This document shows, piece by piece, positions 9,476-18,720 of a stretch of DNA of 33,675 nt. The position numbers and the translations under genes are program-made. This DNA is from Gnetum montanum (lineage: Eukaryota > Streptophyta > Gnetopsida > Gnetales > Gnetaceae): the NCBI GenBank assembly GCA_015680685.1, contig MNCI01022316.1:24798-58472 (forward strand), given 5' to 3'. Positions within the stretch are counted from its first letter, which is position 1; each line of letters begins with the position of its first letter. Below the pieces are notes generated by a model. It searched no databases. It saw only the letters and a list, made by a program, of their open reading frames with translations, and was not told where the DNA came from.

Positions 9476-11597
9476 TATACCATCCAAAATCGTCGGTGCA
9501 AGGCTAGAATGAAATGAACATCGAGAGATCCTCGAAAGAAATACAGAAGATCCTACCTTCGCTTGAGGGAAAGATGGAATGGACGAAGGCATAGTGCCTT
9601 GAATGGTCCACACGTAGATCAAACGAGGACTTCCCCAAACATAAAATGTAACATAAAATGTAAACCATAACATAAACAGGCATAATAACGTAAATGGGAA
9701 TGTAAACGTAAACTGGAAAAACAAAGGAAACTGTAGTAAATTTGGGTGAAATGTAAACTGGAAAAACAAAGAAAACTGCAGGCATAATAAAATGCACATT
9801 AAATGTAAACTGTAACATAAACAGGCAAAATAATGTAAACAGGAATGTAAACGTAAACTGGAAAAACAAAGAAAACTGCAATAAATCTGGGTGAAATGTA
9901 AGCTATTTTGTATTGAAAAAAAATGATTACAGTATGCACCGGTCAGAACGAAGTTGTGGATTGATCACAAGGTGGATGTTTAGCCCCAGTGGATGATGAT
10001 GGATGCTGGAAGATGTAGGTTTTGGGTTGCAGGGAAATGTCACGTCCAAGTCTGATGCCCAGCGTACAAAGTTTGATGCCCAACATACAGAGGTTGATGC
10101 CCAAATTAGCTAAATGTCCAAGATTCAATTTTTGTGTCTATTTGTAAAAATTGCCAACCCTGGTGTAGTGAAAAATTAGGGTTTTTATAAGATCTTGGAC
10201 GTTAGATTTGGATCTGGAAGGAGATGAGTGGCTACGAGGTGAGAAAAATTTGGATCGAGAGACAAGTGGTGCGTTGACCGAATGCAGGATACGTTACAAT
10301 TGTACACGCTGGCGTATGAATGTCCTGAGGGTGATGTATGTTGAATTTGAGCCAATTTTACCCTGATTTGATGCTATTTTGGAGGACTTTATGGGGTTGA
10401 CGCTAGGCTGTACGCTGGCCAGCATCAACCTCAACGTACACCTCATGAACTGCCATGTTGGATGTCTAACTCTATACATTGGTGCTTGTCCCTTGATGCC
10501 TAAGTGTTGCTGATCCTCCAGGGTGTCCAAATGCCAATTTCAACTTCATTTTAATGTAGTTTCGGGCCTATTTTTGTGGTTTACGCTGAGCTATACGCTG
10601 GCCAGCGTATACCAAGGTGTGCTCAACGTAAATAGGTGAAAATGGCTCGTTGGAAGCCCAAAATAGAATTTTTTGAAGCCTATGACCTTGTAGGAATATT
10701 TCCCATGTCTTGAGGATCAATGCTAGGTTGAAAACTTGCCCAAAAGTGCCTGATTTTCCCCGTTCATGGTGGTGTACACTGGGCTATATGCTGGCCAGCG
10801 TATACTAAGGTGTGCTCAATGTATACACATGAAAATGCATCATTTTAAGGTGAAAAATTGATCTTCAAGAGCCAGTGATGATGATCAATAGTTTTCCTAC
10901 CTCCAAGATCAATTTGATGCAAAAATCTTACTCTTTGATGCCTGTTTTGGGCCCTTTTTGATGGTATACGCTGGGCTATACGCTGGCCAGCGTATACACA
11001 TGAAAATGCATCATTTCGAGGTGAAAACTTGTTCTTCAGGAGCCAATGATGATGCTCAATAGTTTTCCTACCTCTAGGAGTCAATTTTATGTGAAAATAT
11101 TGCTCTATGATGCCTGTTTTGGGCCCTTTTTAATGGTATACGCTGGGTTATACGTTGGCCAGCATATACCAAGGTGTGCTCAACGTATACACATGAAAAT
11201 GCATCATTTAGGACCCAGAATTGCATTTTTAGGAGGTTGGGAGCTATTGAGGACCTTGGGAAAGGTCATGGGGGGTCTAGGTGCTCAATTCTGGCATGTT
11301 TTGACTCATTTTTGGGGCCCAAAAGTTGCCATACGATGGTCTGTACGCTGGCCAGCGTACAGCCCAACGTGAACAGAGTACACTTGGTCGAAACCAAGTA
11401 TTTTAAACCCAAAACCTGAAATTCCTGATGCCAGATGCTGATGTAGTTACATGTGGGTCCCAGGGAACTTTTTCCTTTTCAATTATGCTCCATTCGATGC
11501 TGTTTTGATGCTCTGGAGCTTGGTCATGTTGGGCATCATCATGACTTAGCTCTATTTTTTGTCTGAAAGTGCTAGCCAAAATTTTGTGGCGTTTTCA
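9476..11597 (-). repeat. 5' LTR of element 1 (right copy, 2122 bp)
   Basis: It pairs with 901-3380. The left end reads TATACC where the partner reads TGTACC, so the terminal TG has mutated to TA; the right end is ...GTTTTCA. Against the partner it lacks about 300 bases near 10324, carries an extra 30-40-base palindromic segment near 10400-10430, and has a local duplication of the GTAAAC-rich stretch (9640-9895). As the 5' LTR it should hold the promoter; I could not single out a TATA box among the many TATA-containing repeats. Confidence 0.9.
10405..11365. repeat. Iterated palindrome-bearing units inside the right LTR
   Basis: Palindromes are centred near 10419, 10601, 10794, 10986, 11158 and 11351. 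Those at 10592-10611 and 10977-10996 are perfect 20-mers (TATACGCTGGCCAGCGTATA). The one at 11343-11360 is a perfect 18-mer. Unit content differs from the left LTR, so the array has changed by unit loss or gain since insertion. Confidence 0.85.
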
Positions 11598-11602
11598 ATA
11601 CC
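11598..11602. repeat. Target site duplication of element 1, right copy (ATACC)
   Basis: Identical to 896-900 and directly adjacent to the right LTR end. Confidence 0.9.
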
Positions 11603-12568
11603 AGCACAAGAGTGGATAAGGGGCTAGGCACCTAGGTACATTCAAGAAAACATCTAGTGTGTGGGTTTTCTTGATGTATTTATAGCACCTATCCCTTCCA
11701 TCCCTATTGTAGAGATGTTGCATGTCATTAACTCCTTTAACAAGAAGGCTAGCTATTTTAGTACCATCATTTGGGACATAAAGGTTAACATAGATGTTGA
11801 TGAGGGCCATTTTTGTAGCTTGTTTAGTGTCCCCATTGATAAGGTAAAGGTGGCCACCAAAATAATGAGGAAATCAAGCCATCATGAGGAAGTTTTGGAG
11901 TGGCTTAATGCCAACATGGACCACTCTGAAATTTCCATGAATAGCTTCATGAACCCTAATGCAAAGGAATCTTATCCTTTGTTCAGGTCTCATGCATTTC
12001 CCAAACTATTATCACAAAAGAAGGTGATTGGCATTTCACAAGCATGGACCTTTACAAAGGTATTGATGGGTGGTACCAAGTTCAACTAGGTGGCTACTTT
12101 GGCTACTAGGCTTCAAGAGCATATCCTTAGGCTCTACACAGACACCTCTGCAACAATCCACATGCATTTTGCATTTTATGCTCTTTATTTGAAGAGTTTT
12201 GCAGAGTTTCTGGTGGTGTATAGGAATGGGTGATGGATTTCCCAAGACCCAAGCCAAATTTCTAGGCCTTGGATAAAACACATTTATCCAATGGTGTAGG
12301 CACAAATCCCATGAGAAGGGATGGATGACTTGCTATCCATTAACACAAAGAATCTTGGTGTTATCTAATGTGAATCCCCTGATAGTACTGATGATGCCTC
12401 TTAAGTTTCTAGTCAGCATCCAAGAAGCCAAACAATGGTGTATGATGGCCAAAGGGAAGGCTAGGAAGAAAATCAAGAGGCTCATGGAGGAGGCATCGCC
12501 AACATTAGACTAACCCACTGCAAAGAAGCTTAAGTTTAAGTTTAAGTCATCACAGTAGGTGGTCATAG
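11603..12568 (+). pseudogene. Exon 2, 3' part, of the decayed gene
   Basis: It resumes the frame broken at base 900, after two early TAG codons, with a long open stretch (11661-12089) containing IPIVEMLHVINSF and VDEGHFCSLFSVPIDKVKV. The pattern weakly recalls the 'putative plant transposon protein' domain (variable segment, short charged segment, then an L-x-LP-like end), but this is a guess from memory. Further on are TSATIHMHFAFYALYLKS and, after one frameshift near 12440, a basic stretch (KGKARKKIKRLMEEASPTLD, then KKLKFKFKSSQ). Stops are again mostly TAG/TAA at Gln-compatible sites. It ends at a consensus donor (ATAG|GTATGT). Confidence 0.6.
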
Positions 12569-12665
12569 GTATGTTTTACTCATGTTTGGTTGTTTTATAT
12601 TTTAAATTTTATGGCCATGTTATGGTTTCATGTGTTAACCGATTTTCTATGTGCTATGATTGTAG
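12569..12665 (+). other. Predicted intron 2 (97 bp)
   Basis: Donor GTATGT and acceptor ATTGTAG. It is T-rich and phase 1 (codon G|AC), keeping the frame into exon 3. Confidence 0.6.
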
Positions 12666-12856
12666 ACAAGTATCAAGTCCTTGCAGCCCAAGCTACCATG
12701 GAGAAAGAACAAAGGCATACATAAGAGGCACTCTTATAGCAACCTTAGGATGAAGGGTTTTCCAATGCAGATATAGATGATCTAGATGCCTTGTTTTCTA
12801 AGGTAGTGCTACGTACATCCCCCATCGTCATCCCAGAGGATGAAGGGAAGAGCAAG
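12666..12856 (+). pseudogene. Exon 3 of the decayed gene
   Basis: The frame has KYQVLAAQATMEKEQRHT, then one TAA and two TAG within ten codons, all at Gln-compatible sites. An acidic segment follows (FSNADIDDLDALFSKVV) and then PEDEGKSK before a GTATGC donor. The composition suggests a charged, partly helical linker. There is no known domain. Confidence 0.55.
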
Positions 12857-12943
12857 GTATGCCCATGCCTTAACACTTTTGTTATATCATAATATTTAAT
12901 TTTGGTTTTCATCCTAGCCATTTGATGGTTGTTATGCTTGTAG
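12857..12943 (+). other. Predicted intron 3 (about 87 bp)
   Basis: Donor AAG|GTATGC. The acceptor is one of two AGs in TTGTAGTAG. Phase is not preserved into the next good frame, so either the acceptor choice is off by a base or there is a small indel. Confidence 0.4.
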
Positions 12944-13084
12944 TAGTTCTTGAGCCACTAGTGCAAGCCGTTGTCCCTAATTTTTATGCAAAACCATGGG
13001 TAGAGATCATAGACAAGGTGGATTTCATGCATGGGATGGCAAAGGACATCATTGATCGATTGTAATAGGTTTCACCTAAGATAG
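12944..13084 (+). pseudogene. Exon 4 of the decayed gene
   Basis: The frame has EPLVQAVVPNFYAKPWVEII and DKVDFMHGMAKDIIDRL. Adjacent TAA and TAG follow, then VSPKI and a donor ATAG|GTAAGG. Short and without a recognised domain. Confidence 0.5.
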
Positions 13085-13198
13085 GTAAGGACTTTGTTAT
13101 ATATGCTTTAGTTTTTTGGCTATGTTATAGTCTATGTTTGTGTTATAGCTATCTTAGGTTGTACATTATGTTTATGATTGTATTTCATGCTTGTGTAG
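13085..13198 (+). other. Predicted intron 4 (114 bp)
   Basis: Donor GTAAGG and acceptor TTGTGTAG. It is T-rich and phase 1 (codon G|TG), joining exon 4 and exon 5 frames exactly. Confidence 0.6.
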
Positions 13199-14007
13199 TG
13201 CCTCCTATGGAGTGGGATCCTAGCAAAGACATGGAGATTGACTTCTTTCCTAAGTTTCCCTATGATGTATCTAGTGTATCCTTAAAGTTGTACAAGACTA
13301 CTACTGATCTAGCAATGTCATGTGCAAAAACTTCATGGGAATTAGAGAGGTCCAATGAATTCCTATGGGAGGAAGTTATGGCCTTAAGGGAGAGTAATTA
13401 ATAGTAAGATTATACAATTAGAGATCTCCAAGATTGCCAGGCCTTTGTGGAAGCCCAAGTGGCTAACTTAGGAAAATTTTAGACTAAGGAGATCACGTGG
13501 GCCCACTACTGGCACACCATTCGAGACAAAGTAGCAATCCTATAGTAGATGGTGGAACAACATATGTAGGAGGACATCATCTCCCAGAAAGATCACTACA
13601 CTTGGGTCCAAGAGGTGGGTAATAAATAAAAGATCCACAAGTGCCAGTACAAGGGAGATCATGGGGCTTACCATAAGTGGCTCAAGAAGGACTTGGTTGA
13701 ATGACATAAGAGAGAGCTATTCATCCAAGGAATCTAAGCATAGAGTTCTTATCAACTTTTTGAGAGCACCCTAATGGTGGAGTGATCCCCTATTACTCAT
13801 ATTACTAGTACCACAGGTGAGACCTCTATGACTACTATTACCCAGTAGCCTCCCACTTGGACTACAATAAATAGGATCGGCATCCTTTTTGCTGTTGATC
13901 TTAAGGATGTTGACTAGGTTAACATGAAGGAGGACAAGATCCTCCATCATTTGGACAAAGGCCTTCCCCATCTATCCCCATAAGTTATGTAGCCAAAGTC
14001 TTCACAA
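13199..14007 (+). pseudogene. Exon 5 of the decayed gene
   Basis: A single frame of about 270 codons has no frameshift but 16 in-frame stops (nine TAG, five TAA, two TGA). It begins PPMEWDPSKDMEIDFFPKFP and becomes helical and charged (TSWELERSNEFLWEEVMAL; VANLGKF; TKEITWAHYWHTIRDKVAIL). It then has HYTWVQEVGNK and GAYHKWLKKDL. The pattern suggests a long coiled-coil region. Eleven Gln codons survive beside the fourteen TAG/TAA. The exon ends CACAA|GTTTGA. Confidence 0.6.
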
Positions 14008-14094
14008 GTTTGATGCATTTTATGTTTTAGTTTTTGTTTTAAGTTATAGTTTTGGCTACGAGTTACTAATTGGGTACATATTGTTGTATTTTAG
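14008..14094 (+). other. Predicted intron 5 (87 bp)
   Basis: Donor GTTTGA (weak), a T-rich body, and acceptor TATTTTAG. Phase 0 between CAA and GCA. Confidence 0.5.
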
Positions 14095-14225
14095 GCATCT
14101 AGAGACATTAGTGGTCCTAGTGGTAAGGGGAGGAATGACCCACCACTTCCTCCTCTAAATGCCTCTCAATAATCTCCTTCAGCTTAGTCTAGCATGTTGG
14201 CTATATGTTTTTATTTTATGTTGAT
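14095..14225 (+). pseudogene. Last recognisable exon of the decayed gene
   Basis: It reads ASRDISGPSGKGRNDPPLPP and then two Gln-compatible stops. Downstream the frame turns into hydrophobic, low-complexity sequence, so the true stop is unclear. The Pro/Gly-rich, basic composition looks like a C-terminal tail. Confidence 0.45.
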
Positions 14226-14480
14226 GGCTATTACTAGCCCAAACTTATTACTATTATTATTTTTTTAACATTTTTTCCACATAGTGTGGCCACGGCTATG
14301 TATGTTATGGACATTTTAAATTTAAATATCTTAATTTCATTTTTTTGTTACATATCTTGTTGTTCTTAACAAACATTGAAAAGGGCTATGTTGATGATTT
14401 TGGTTAAAAATGAAATGGCTAGTTGATGTGATAATAGGCTTAAAAAATGTAATGATGAAAGATATGTTTGCTAGTTTTAG
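14226..14480. other. AT-rich intergenic stretch
   Basis: No frame, repeat or site was recognised. It may be the 3' flank of the decayed gene, or the far 3' end of element 3, which continues at 23880 on the other side of element 2. Confidence 0.4.
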
Positions 14481-14485
14481 ATCAT
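14481..14485. repeat. Target site duplication of element 2, left copy (ATCAT)
   Basis: ATCAT lies directly left of the left LTR and recurs exactly at 23875-23879, right of the right LTR. Confidence 0.88.
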
Positions 14486-15321
14486 TGATGAGCAGTGAGG
14501 TATCCCTACACTCAAGCATACGACTACGAGCATTTCACGCATGATCCGATCAAATTCCAAGGACTAAGTGCCTATGCGCCCTTGTGAAACAATAACGGGT
14601 TGATTAATTGTTGTCTTCCCAAACTTACTTGTATGTCACGGTTGTATGATTAAGTAACCTTGAGGCATATGATTTTTATGGCTTTTATGTGTTTTATATC
14701 CTGCACTAATAAGGAGGGAAGAGAGAAATAGCTAAGTAACTAATCTAATTTGGCTATTCATTAACTAAGTTCTAAGTACTCTTAACACCATTTTCCATTC
14801 CCACTTACCATACACATCCTAAACCAGTGCAACACTACTGGGATTACCAAATGCTCATGATTACTGGGTTACCAAGTGCTACACACATGCTCGAAGCGGT
14901 TGTATTGAGTGTATTTAACTAAGAGAGTTGTAGGGTGAGATAATTCATTAATTAACTATGAAAGAATTAAATAATAATTAACACTAATTAATCTATTCTG
15001 TATGTTGCAAGGTTTATCATAAAGTTCGTCTTTATTTTTGTATACAAAGTGTGCTCAGGTACACAATGCTCGAATAAAGATCCATTTACTCTATGACTCC
15101 TACTATGGGCATGCAGAAATAATTCTAACTCTAGAGGGAAAAAATGACAAGATTTTGGTTAAGGGACTAACTTCTAACTGTCAGAACCAAGGGCGTCACC
15201 TCTTATTTATAGATAAGGAGGTAGGTCGCGATATCGGGTATCCGATATCACATGGTTGATCTGATATCACGTACGTGATATCGCAGATGTGATATCACAT
15301 ATGCGATATCGCGATTCATCA
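14486..15321 (-). repeat. 3' LTR of element 2 (left copy, 836 bp)
   Basis: It aligns along its whole length with 23067-23874, with TG...CA ends. The right part has a cluster of GATATC sites (15226-15318) that is longer than in the partner. Confidence 0.9.
15226..15318. repeat. GATATC-rich palindrome cluster in the element 2 LTR
   Basis: Seven GATATC words lie in about 90 bases, including the perfect 20-base palindrome GATATCACGTACGTGATATC and arms such as CGATATCGCG. The partner LTR has a shorter, decayed version (about 23808-23866). Confidence 0.8.
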
Positions 15322-15330
15322 TACCCCCAT
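15322..15330 (-). promoter_or_regulatory. Polypurine tract of element 2
   Basis: The minus strand reads ATGGGGGTA directly before the TG of the 3' LTR, the usual place and kind of plus-strand primer in this group. Confidence 0.7.
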
Positions 15331-16583
15331 GACTAAATGAAAACTTGTCCTCGAGTTCCTTACAAAATATTGGAAAGGTATGGGATTATTGACTGAATGA
15401 CTATTGACGGTGGAACGGGGTGACTGACTCAACATGCCCAGTGAATGGATCAACAATACAATACATGAAAACATTAGTTTTCATGACCACAAAAGTGAAC
15501 TTTATACATAAGTGACATCTAGCCTTATTGGTAGCTAAAAGAGAAGAAGGAGAGAGATAGAAAAGAATAAGACATGTTGTTGCCGATGCCAAAATTACGC
15601 CCGTTGTTGTTCATCCATAGCCATGCCACCAATCTTGCTCCTTTTGTAAATGTTCCAGTTCTAGTCCATCCTGAGTGCATCTTCTAGGCCCAGTCCATTA
15701 TTGTATGATTACCATTTGCACACACAACACAGTAACAAATGAGCGAGGGTAGATAAATCACAATGTAGTTGATACCTTGTCTAAATGTGAAGTGCATTGG
15801 TTCAGTTGTGGTTATGGCAGATATTGGTTCTAGAGTTTTAACACTGGTGACTACCTAAGGTATAGGGGTTAGGAAAGATTAAAAAATTTATGCTCGAGCC
15901 CCCATGACGAAGAGTGAACCTCCAGTAGCGGTAGGATGGAAAAAGAGAAGGAATAAGAAAGATGGAGAAAAAGTAACAATGACAACGCCAATAAAATGAA
16001 TGTTATGGATGGGGATGAAACAAAAAATTGATGATTGTACGAAATGTTTAAGAGAAAGAAGTTAACAAGTGCACCCAAAAAGGAATGCTAGTGGGTCCTC
16101 CCCAAAGGAGGCTTATGCCATTGATGCCCTGACAAGCCTACATTCAAAAGAGTCCGTAGGCTCTAGGAATGTCATTTGGAAGCAAGAGTTAAAAACTTAC
16201 CCACAAGAAATTACCAAGAAAAAATGATGCATCAACTAAAGTATGGACTAATGATAAAACTGGCAATGAGGTGAAAAATGGAAAAGAAAGATGGAGAGGA
16301 GAGAATGAAATGGAAACCCAAGAATAGGGTTGTGTAAACTCCCTTGTGTGTTTCATGATTAATGTGATTGAGTAGAACTCATTCCAAATCTAGGCTCAAC
16401 AATCCACATTTAGTGACCTCACATCAACACATTTGACCAATCCATCCCCTTGAAATAATAAGAATTCCTCTACAAAAAAAGTCACCACCATTCCGAGGAG
16501 AGTGAGATGGAGAACCAGAAAGCGACAAAGGGCCTTAGTTAGAGGGAACCTTCAAGCATGAGTAACATGTCTTTCCAATGCCA
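15331..16583 (-). other. Non-coding 3' region of element 2
   Basis: No convincing frame was found on either strand. Athila elements often carry an envelope-like frame here; I see no trace of one, though about 570 bases of this side of the element are missing in the gap. The sequence is A/G-rich on the plus strand in places (15540-15570, 15930-15975). Confidence 0.5.
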
Positions 16584-16766
16584 TAACCAGTGCATGTAGC
16601 CCAATTGCATTTTTGTGTCTAAGGGGTGTTCTTTGAATTCTCACTATTTNTAAAAATAAGTCTTTTCATGGTGTGGTTCTCATGTGAAAAATAGACAAAA
16701 AATAGTGAGAATTCAAAGAACACCCCTTAGACACAAAAATGCAATTGGGCTACATGCACTGGTTAN
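16584..16766. other. Exact 66-bp inverted repeat bounded by single Ns: probable assembly fault
   Basis: Bases 16584-16649 reappear exactly, reverse-complemented, at 16700-16765. A single N sits at 16650 and another at 16766, so the 115-base piece between the Ns is bounded exactly where the right arm ends. The simplest reading is an overlapping contig end inserted in the wrong orientation, not a biological hairpin. Confidence 0.8.
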
Positions 16767-16812
16767 ATACAAATAGATAGAATCCCTTTGAAGTCACACC
16801 CTTTTCATCCTT

Positions 16813-17386
16813 NNNNNNNNNNNNNNNNNNNNNNNNNNNNNNNNNNNNNNNNNNNNNNNNNNNNNNNNNNNNNNNNNNNNNNNNNNNNNNNNNNNNNNNN
16901 NNNNNNNNNNNNNNNNNNNNNNNNNNNNNNNNNNNNNNNNNNNNNNNNNNNNNNNNNNNNNNNNNNNNNNNNNNNNNNNNNNNNNNNNNNNNNNNNNNNN
17001 NNNNNNNNNNNNNNNNNNNNNNNNNNNNNNNNNNNNNNNNNNNNNNNNNNNNNNNNNNNNNNNNNNNNNNNNNNNNNNNNNNNNNNNNNNNNNNNNNNNN
17101 NNNNNNNNNNNNNNNNNNNNNNNNNNNNNNNNNNNNNNNNNNNNNNNNNNNNNNNNNNNNNNNNNNNNNNNNNNNNNNNNNNNNNNNNNNNNNNNNNNNN
17201 NNNNNNNNNNNNNNNNNNNNNNNNNNNNNNNNNNNNNNNNNNNNNNNNNNNNNNNNNNNNNNNNNNNNNNNNNNNNNNNNNNNNNNNNNNNNNNNNNNNN
17301 NNNNNNNNNNNNNNNNNNNNNNNNNNNNNNNNNNNNNNNNNNNNNNNNNNNNNNNNNNNNNNNNNNNNNNNNNNNNNNNNNNNNNN
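16813..17386. other. Assembly gap of 574 Ns
   Basis: A run of unknown bases in element 2 downstream of the integrase core. Long frames predicted across it are meaningless. Confidence 0.99.
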
Positions 17387-17399
17387 AATCTCACCTATA

Positions 17400-18060
17400 T
17401 TTTCTAATAGTTCTAGTCAGTATCTTTGTAATCTCCCTCTGAGTGACCTCGACTTGACCATTTACTTGGGGGTGGTATGGTGTCATCAATTTATGCTCAA
17501 CCCCTATCCATTGCATTAGCTTTCAAAACATTGCACCAGTGAAGTGTGTTCCATTGTTGAAGATAAGTGTACACGACACACCAAACTTGTTGACGACTTG
17601 TTGTTGAACAAATCGGGCAGCTATAGATGATTTGCAATCTTTAATAGTAGTTGCTTTAGCCCATTTTGTTAAGTAGTCTATGGCAACTATGATGTAAGCT
17701 TTTCCATTGGACATTCACGTAATGGGCCCCATGAAAGCAATACCCCAAATGTCGAAGGGTTCTAACGGTTGGATCCATTGTTGCAGACCCTTCATTCTAG
17801 TAGTCATTCCCCCATCATGTTGACAATGCTCACAAGATTGGATGAATTGATGGGTGTCCCAAAACAAGGTAGACCAATAATACCCTACAAGTAGGATCTT
17901 AATAGCCGTTCATTTCCTAGCATAGTGATCCCCACAAGGGCCCTCATGAGCATCTTGGAGAACTCTCAGTTGATCTCTATCGGCAACACACCATCGAACC
18001 AAGCCATCGAGACATACTTTGTAAAGTTGTCTATTGATTTCCATAAATTACTTGGCTCTA
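17400..18060 (-). pseudogene. Integrase of element 2 (zinc-binding part and N-terminal core)
   Basis: Minus strand: CEHCQHDGG near 17840 is the second half of the HHCC zinc-binding region. The catalytic core follows, with AIDYLTKWAKATT (first Asp, near 17670). NNGTHFTG (near 17545) follows, where the family has D-N-G-T-H-F: the second catalytic Asp appears as Asn. The third catalytic residue would lie beyond, near or in the gap. Stops interrupt the zinc-binding part. The protein would insert the DNA copy and make the five-base duplications; this copy looks inactive. Confidence 0.8.
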
Positions 18061-18259
18061 TGAAGAAAATATTGTTTCTTCTTAAGGTCTAGCTCTTGTG
18101 GTGTTTGTTGGGTAAGGAGATAGGTCAGAATGTTACTGTACCAGTTTTTCTCTGTGGGTGATTGGTCATTCACTACACTAGCAAAGAGGAACTCATTAGG
18201 GAAGAGATCAAAAATAGGATGCTCATCCTCTTTTCTATCCCAATGCAATCAAGATAAAT

Positions 18260-18720
18260 GATCAACATCTATATTCTTGGTGCCTTTATGATTAATCATT
18301 GTTAGATCGAACTCTTGTAGGATTACCAACCATCATATAATACAGGGGTTTACCATTGGCTTATTCATGAAGAACTGGATTGCACTATGATCTATGTGTA
18401 TGAATACTTTGTATCCCAATACATAGTGCCTAAATTTTTCTAGTGTAAACACTACATCCATTAATTCTTTTTCTGTACTAGTGTAGTTAAGTTATGCACC
18501 AACTATACTTCTACTTGCATAGTGGATATAATAAGGGCATTTGTGATCATCTAACTATGTAAGTACAGCTCCTAAGGCATAGTTGGACGCATCAATCATG
18601 ATATGGAACAGTTTGGACGAGTTAGGAGCTTGTAGAATGGGTGTTTCTACTAGCTTCTTCTTCAGAGTTTAGAAGGCTAGTTCGTATTCCCTAGTCCACT
18701 TAAATGGAATATCCTTTTTC
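18260..18720 (-). pseudogene. RNase H domain of element 2
   Basis: Minus-strand order: MIDASNYALGAVL (first acidic residue), TEKELMDVVFTLEKFRHYVLG (second), and HIDHSAIQFF (third). LQEFDL and NHKGTKN-x-DVDHLSWL close the domain. The acidic residues survive despite several stops at Gln-compatible sites (for example before LDDHKCPYY). The domain would degrade the RNA of the RNA-DNA hybrid. A charged segment (18248-18048) follows and leads to integrase. Confidence 0.8.

Larger units (their letters stand above)
901..11597 (-). mobile_element. Element 1: complete pol-less Ty3/gypsy-type LTR retrotransposon
   Basis: The two direct repeats 901-3380 and 9476-11597 are LTRs. They diverge exactly at flanks that form a perfect ATACC duplication. 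The coding strand is minus: the 5' LTR is on the right, then the primer site (9452-9470), a repeat-rich leader, Gag (from 8752), protease (to 5103), a 1.7-kb non-coding part and a purine tract (3385-3393). No RT, RNase H or integrase frame was found anywhere between the LTRs, so the element is non-autonomous by structure. By eye the LTRs differ at roughly one base in ten over the first 145 bases, nearly all transitions, so the insertion is old. The Gag knuckle and protease resemble the Tat/Athila side of plant gypsy elements; exact lineage placement without RT is uncertain. Confidence 0.9.

Noticed and set aside
9216-9512. Plus-strand frame of 98 codons with a repeated CRSAVTEG pattern
   Set aside because: It is a translation of the 21-23 bp tandem array in the element 1 leader, on the strand opposite to the element's genes.
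8954-9799. Minus-strand frame of 281 codons
   Set aside because: It crosses the LTR end, primer site and leader repeats; its repetitive TADLHPV content comes from the array, and no domain is visible.
14486-15321. Separate solo LTR
   Set aside because: The matching ATCAT duplication and full-length pairing with 23067-23874 make it the 3' LTR of element 2.
15331-16583. Envelope-like gene expected in some Athila elements
   Set aside because: No frame with a signal peptide or membrane segment could be found on the coding strand.
16584-16765. Biological hairpin or foldback transposon
   Set aside because: The exact arms end at single Ns, as a flipped contig end would, and there is no target duplication.
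16750-17519. Long frames across the N run on both strands
   Set aside because: They consist almost wholly of unknown bases.
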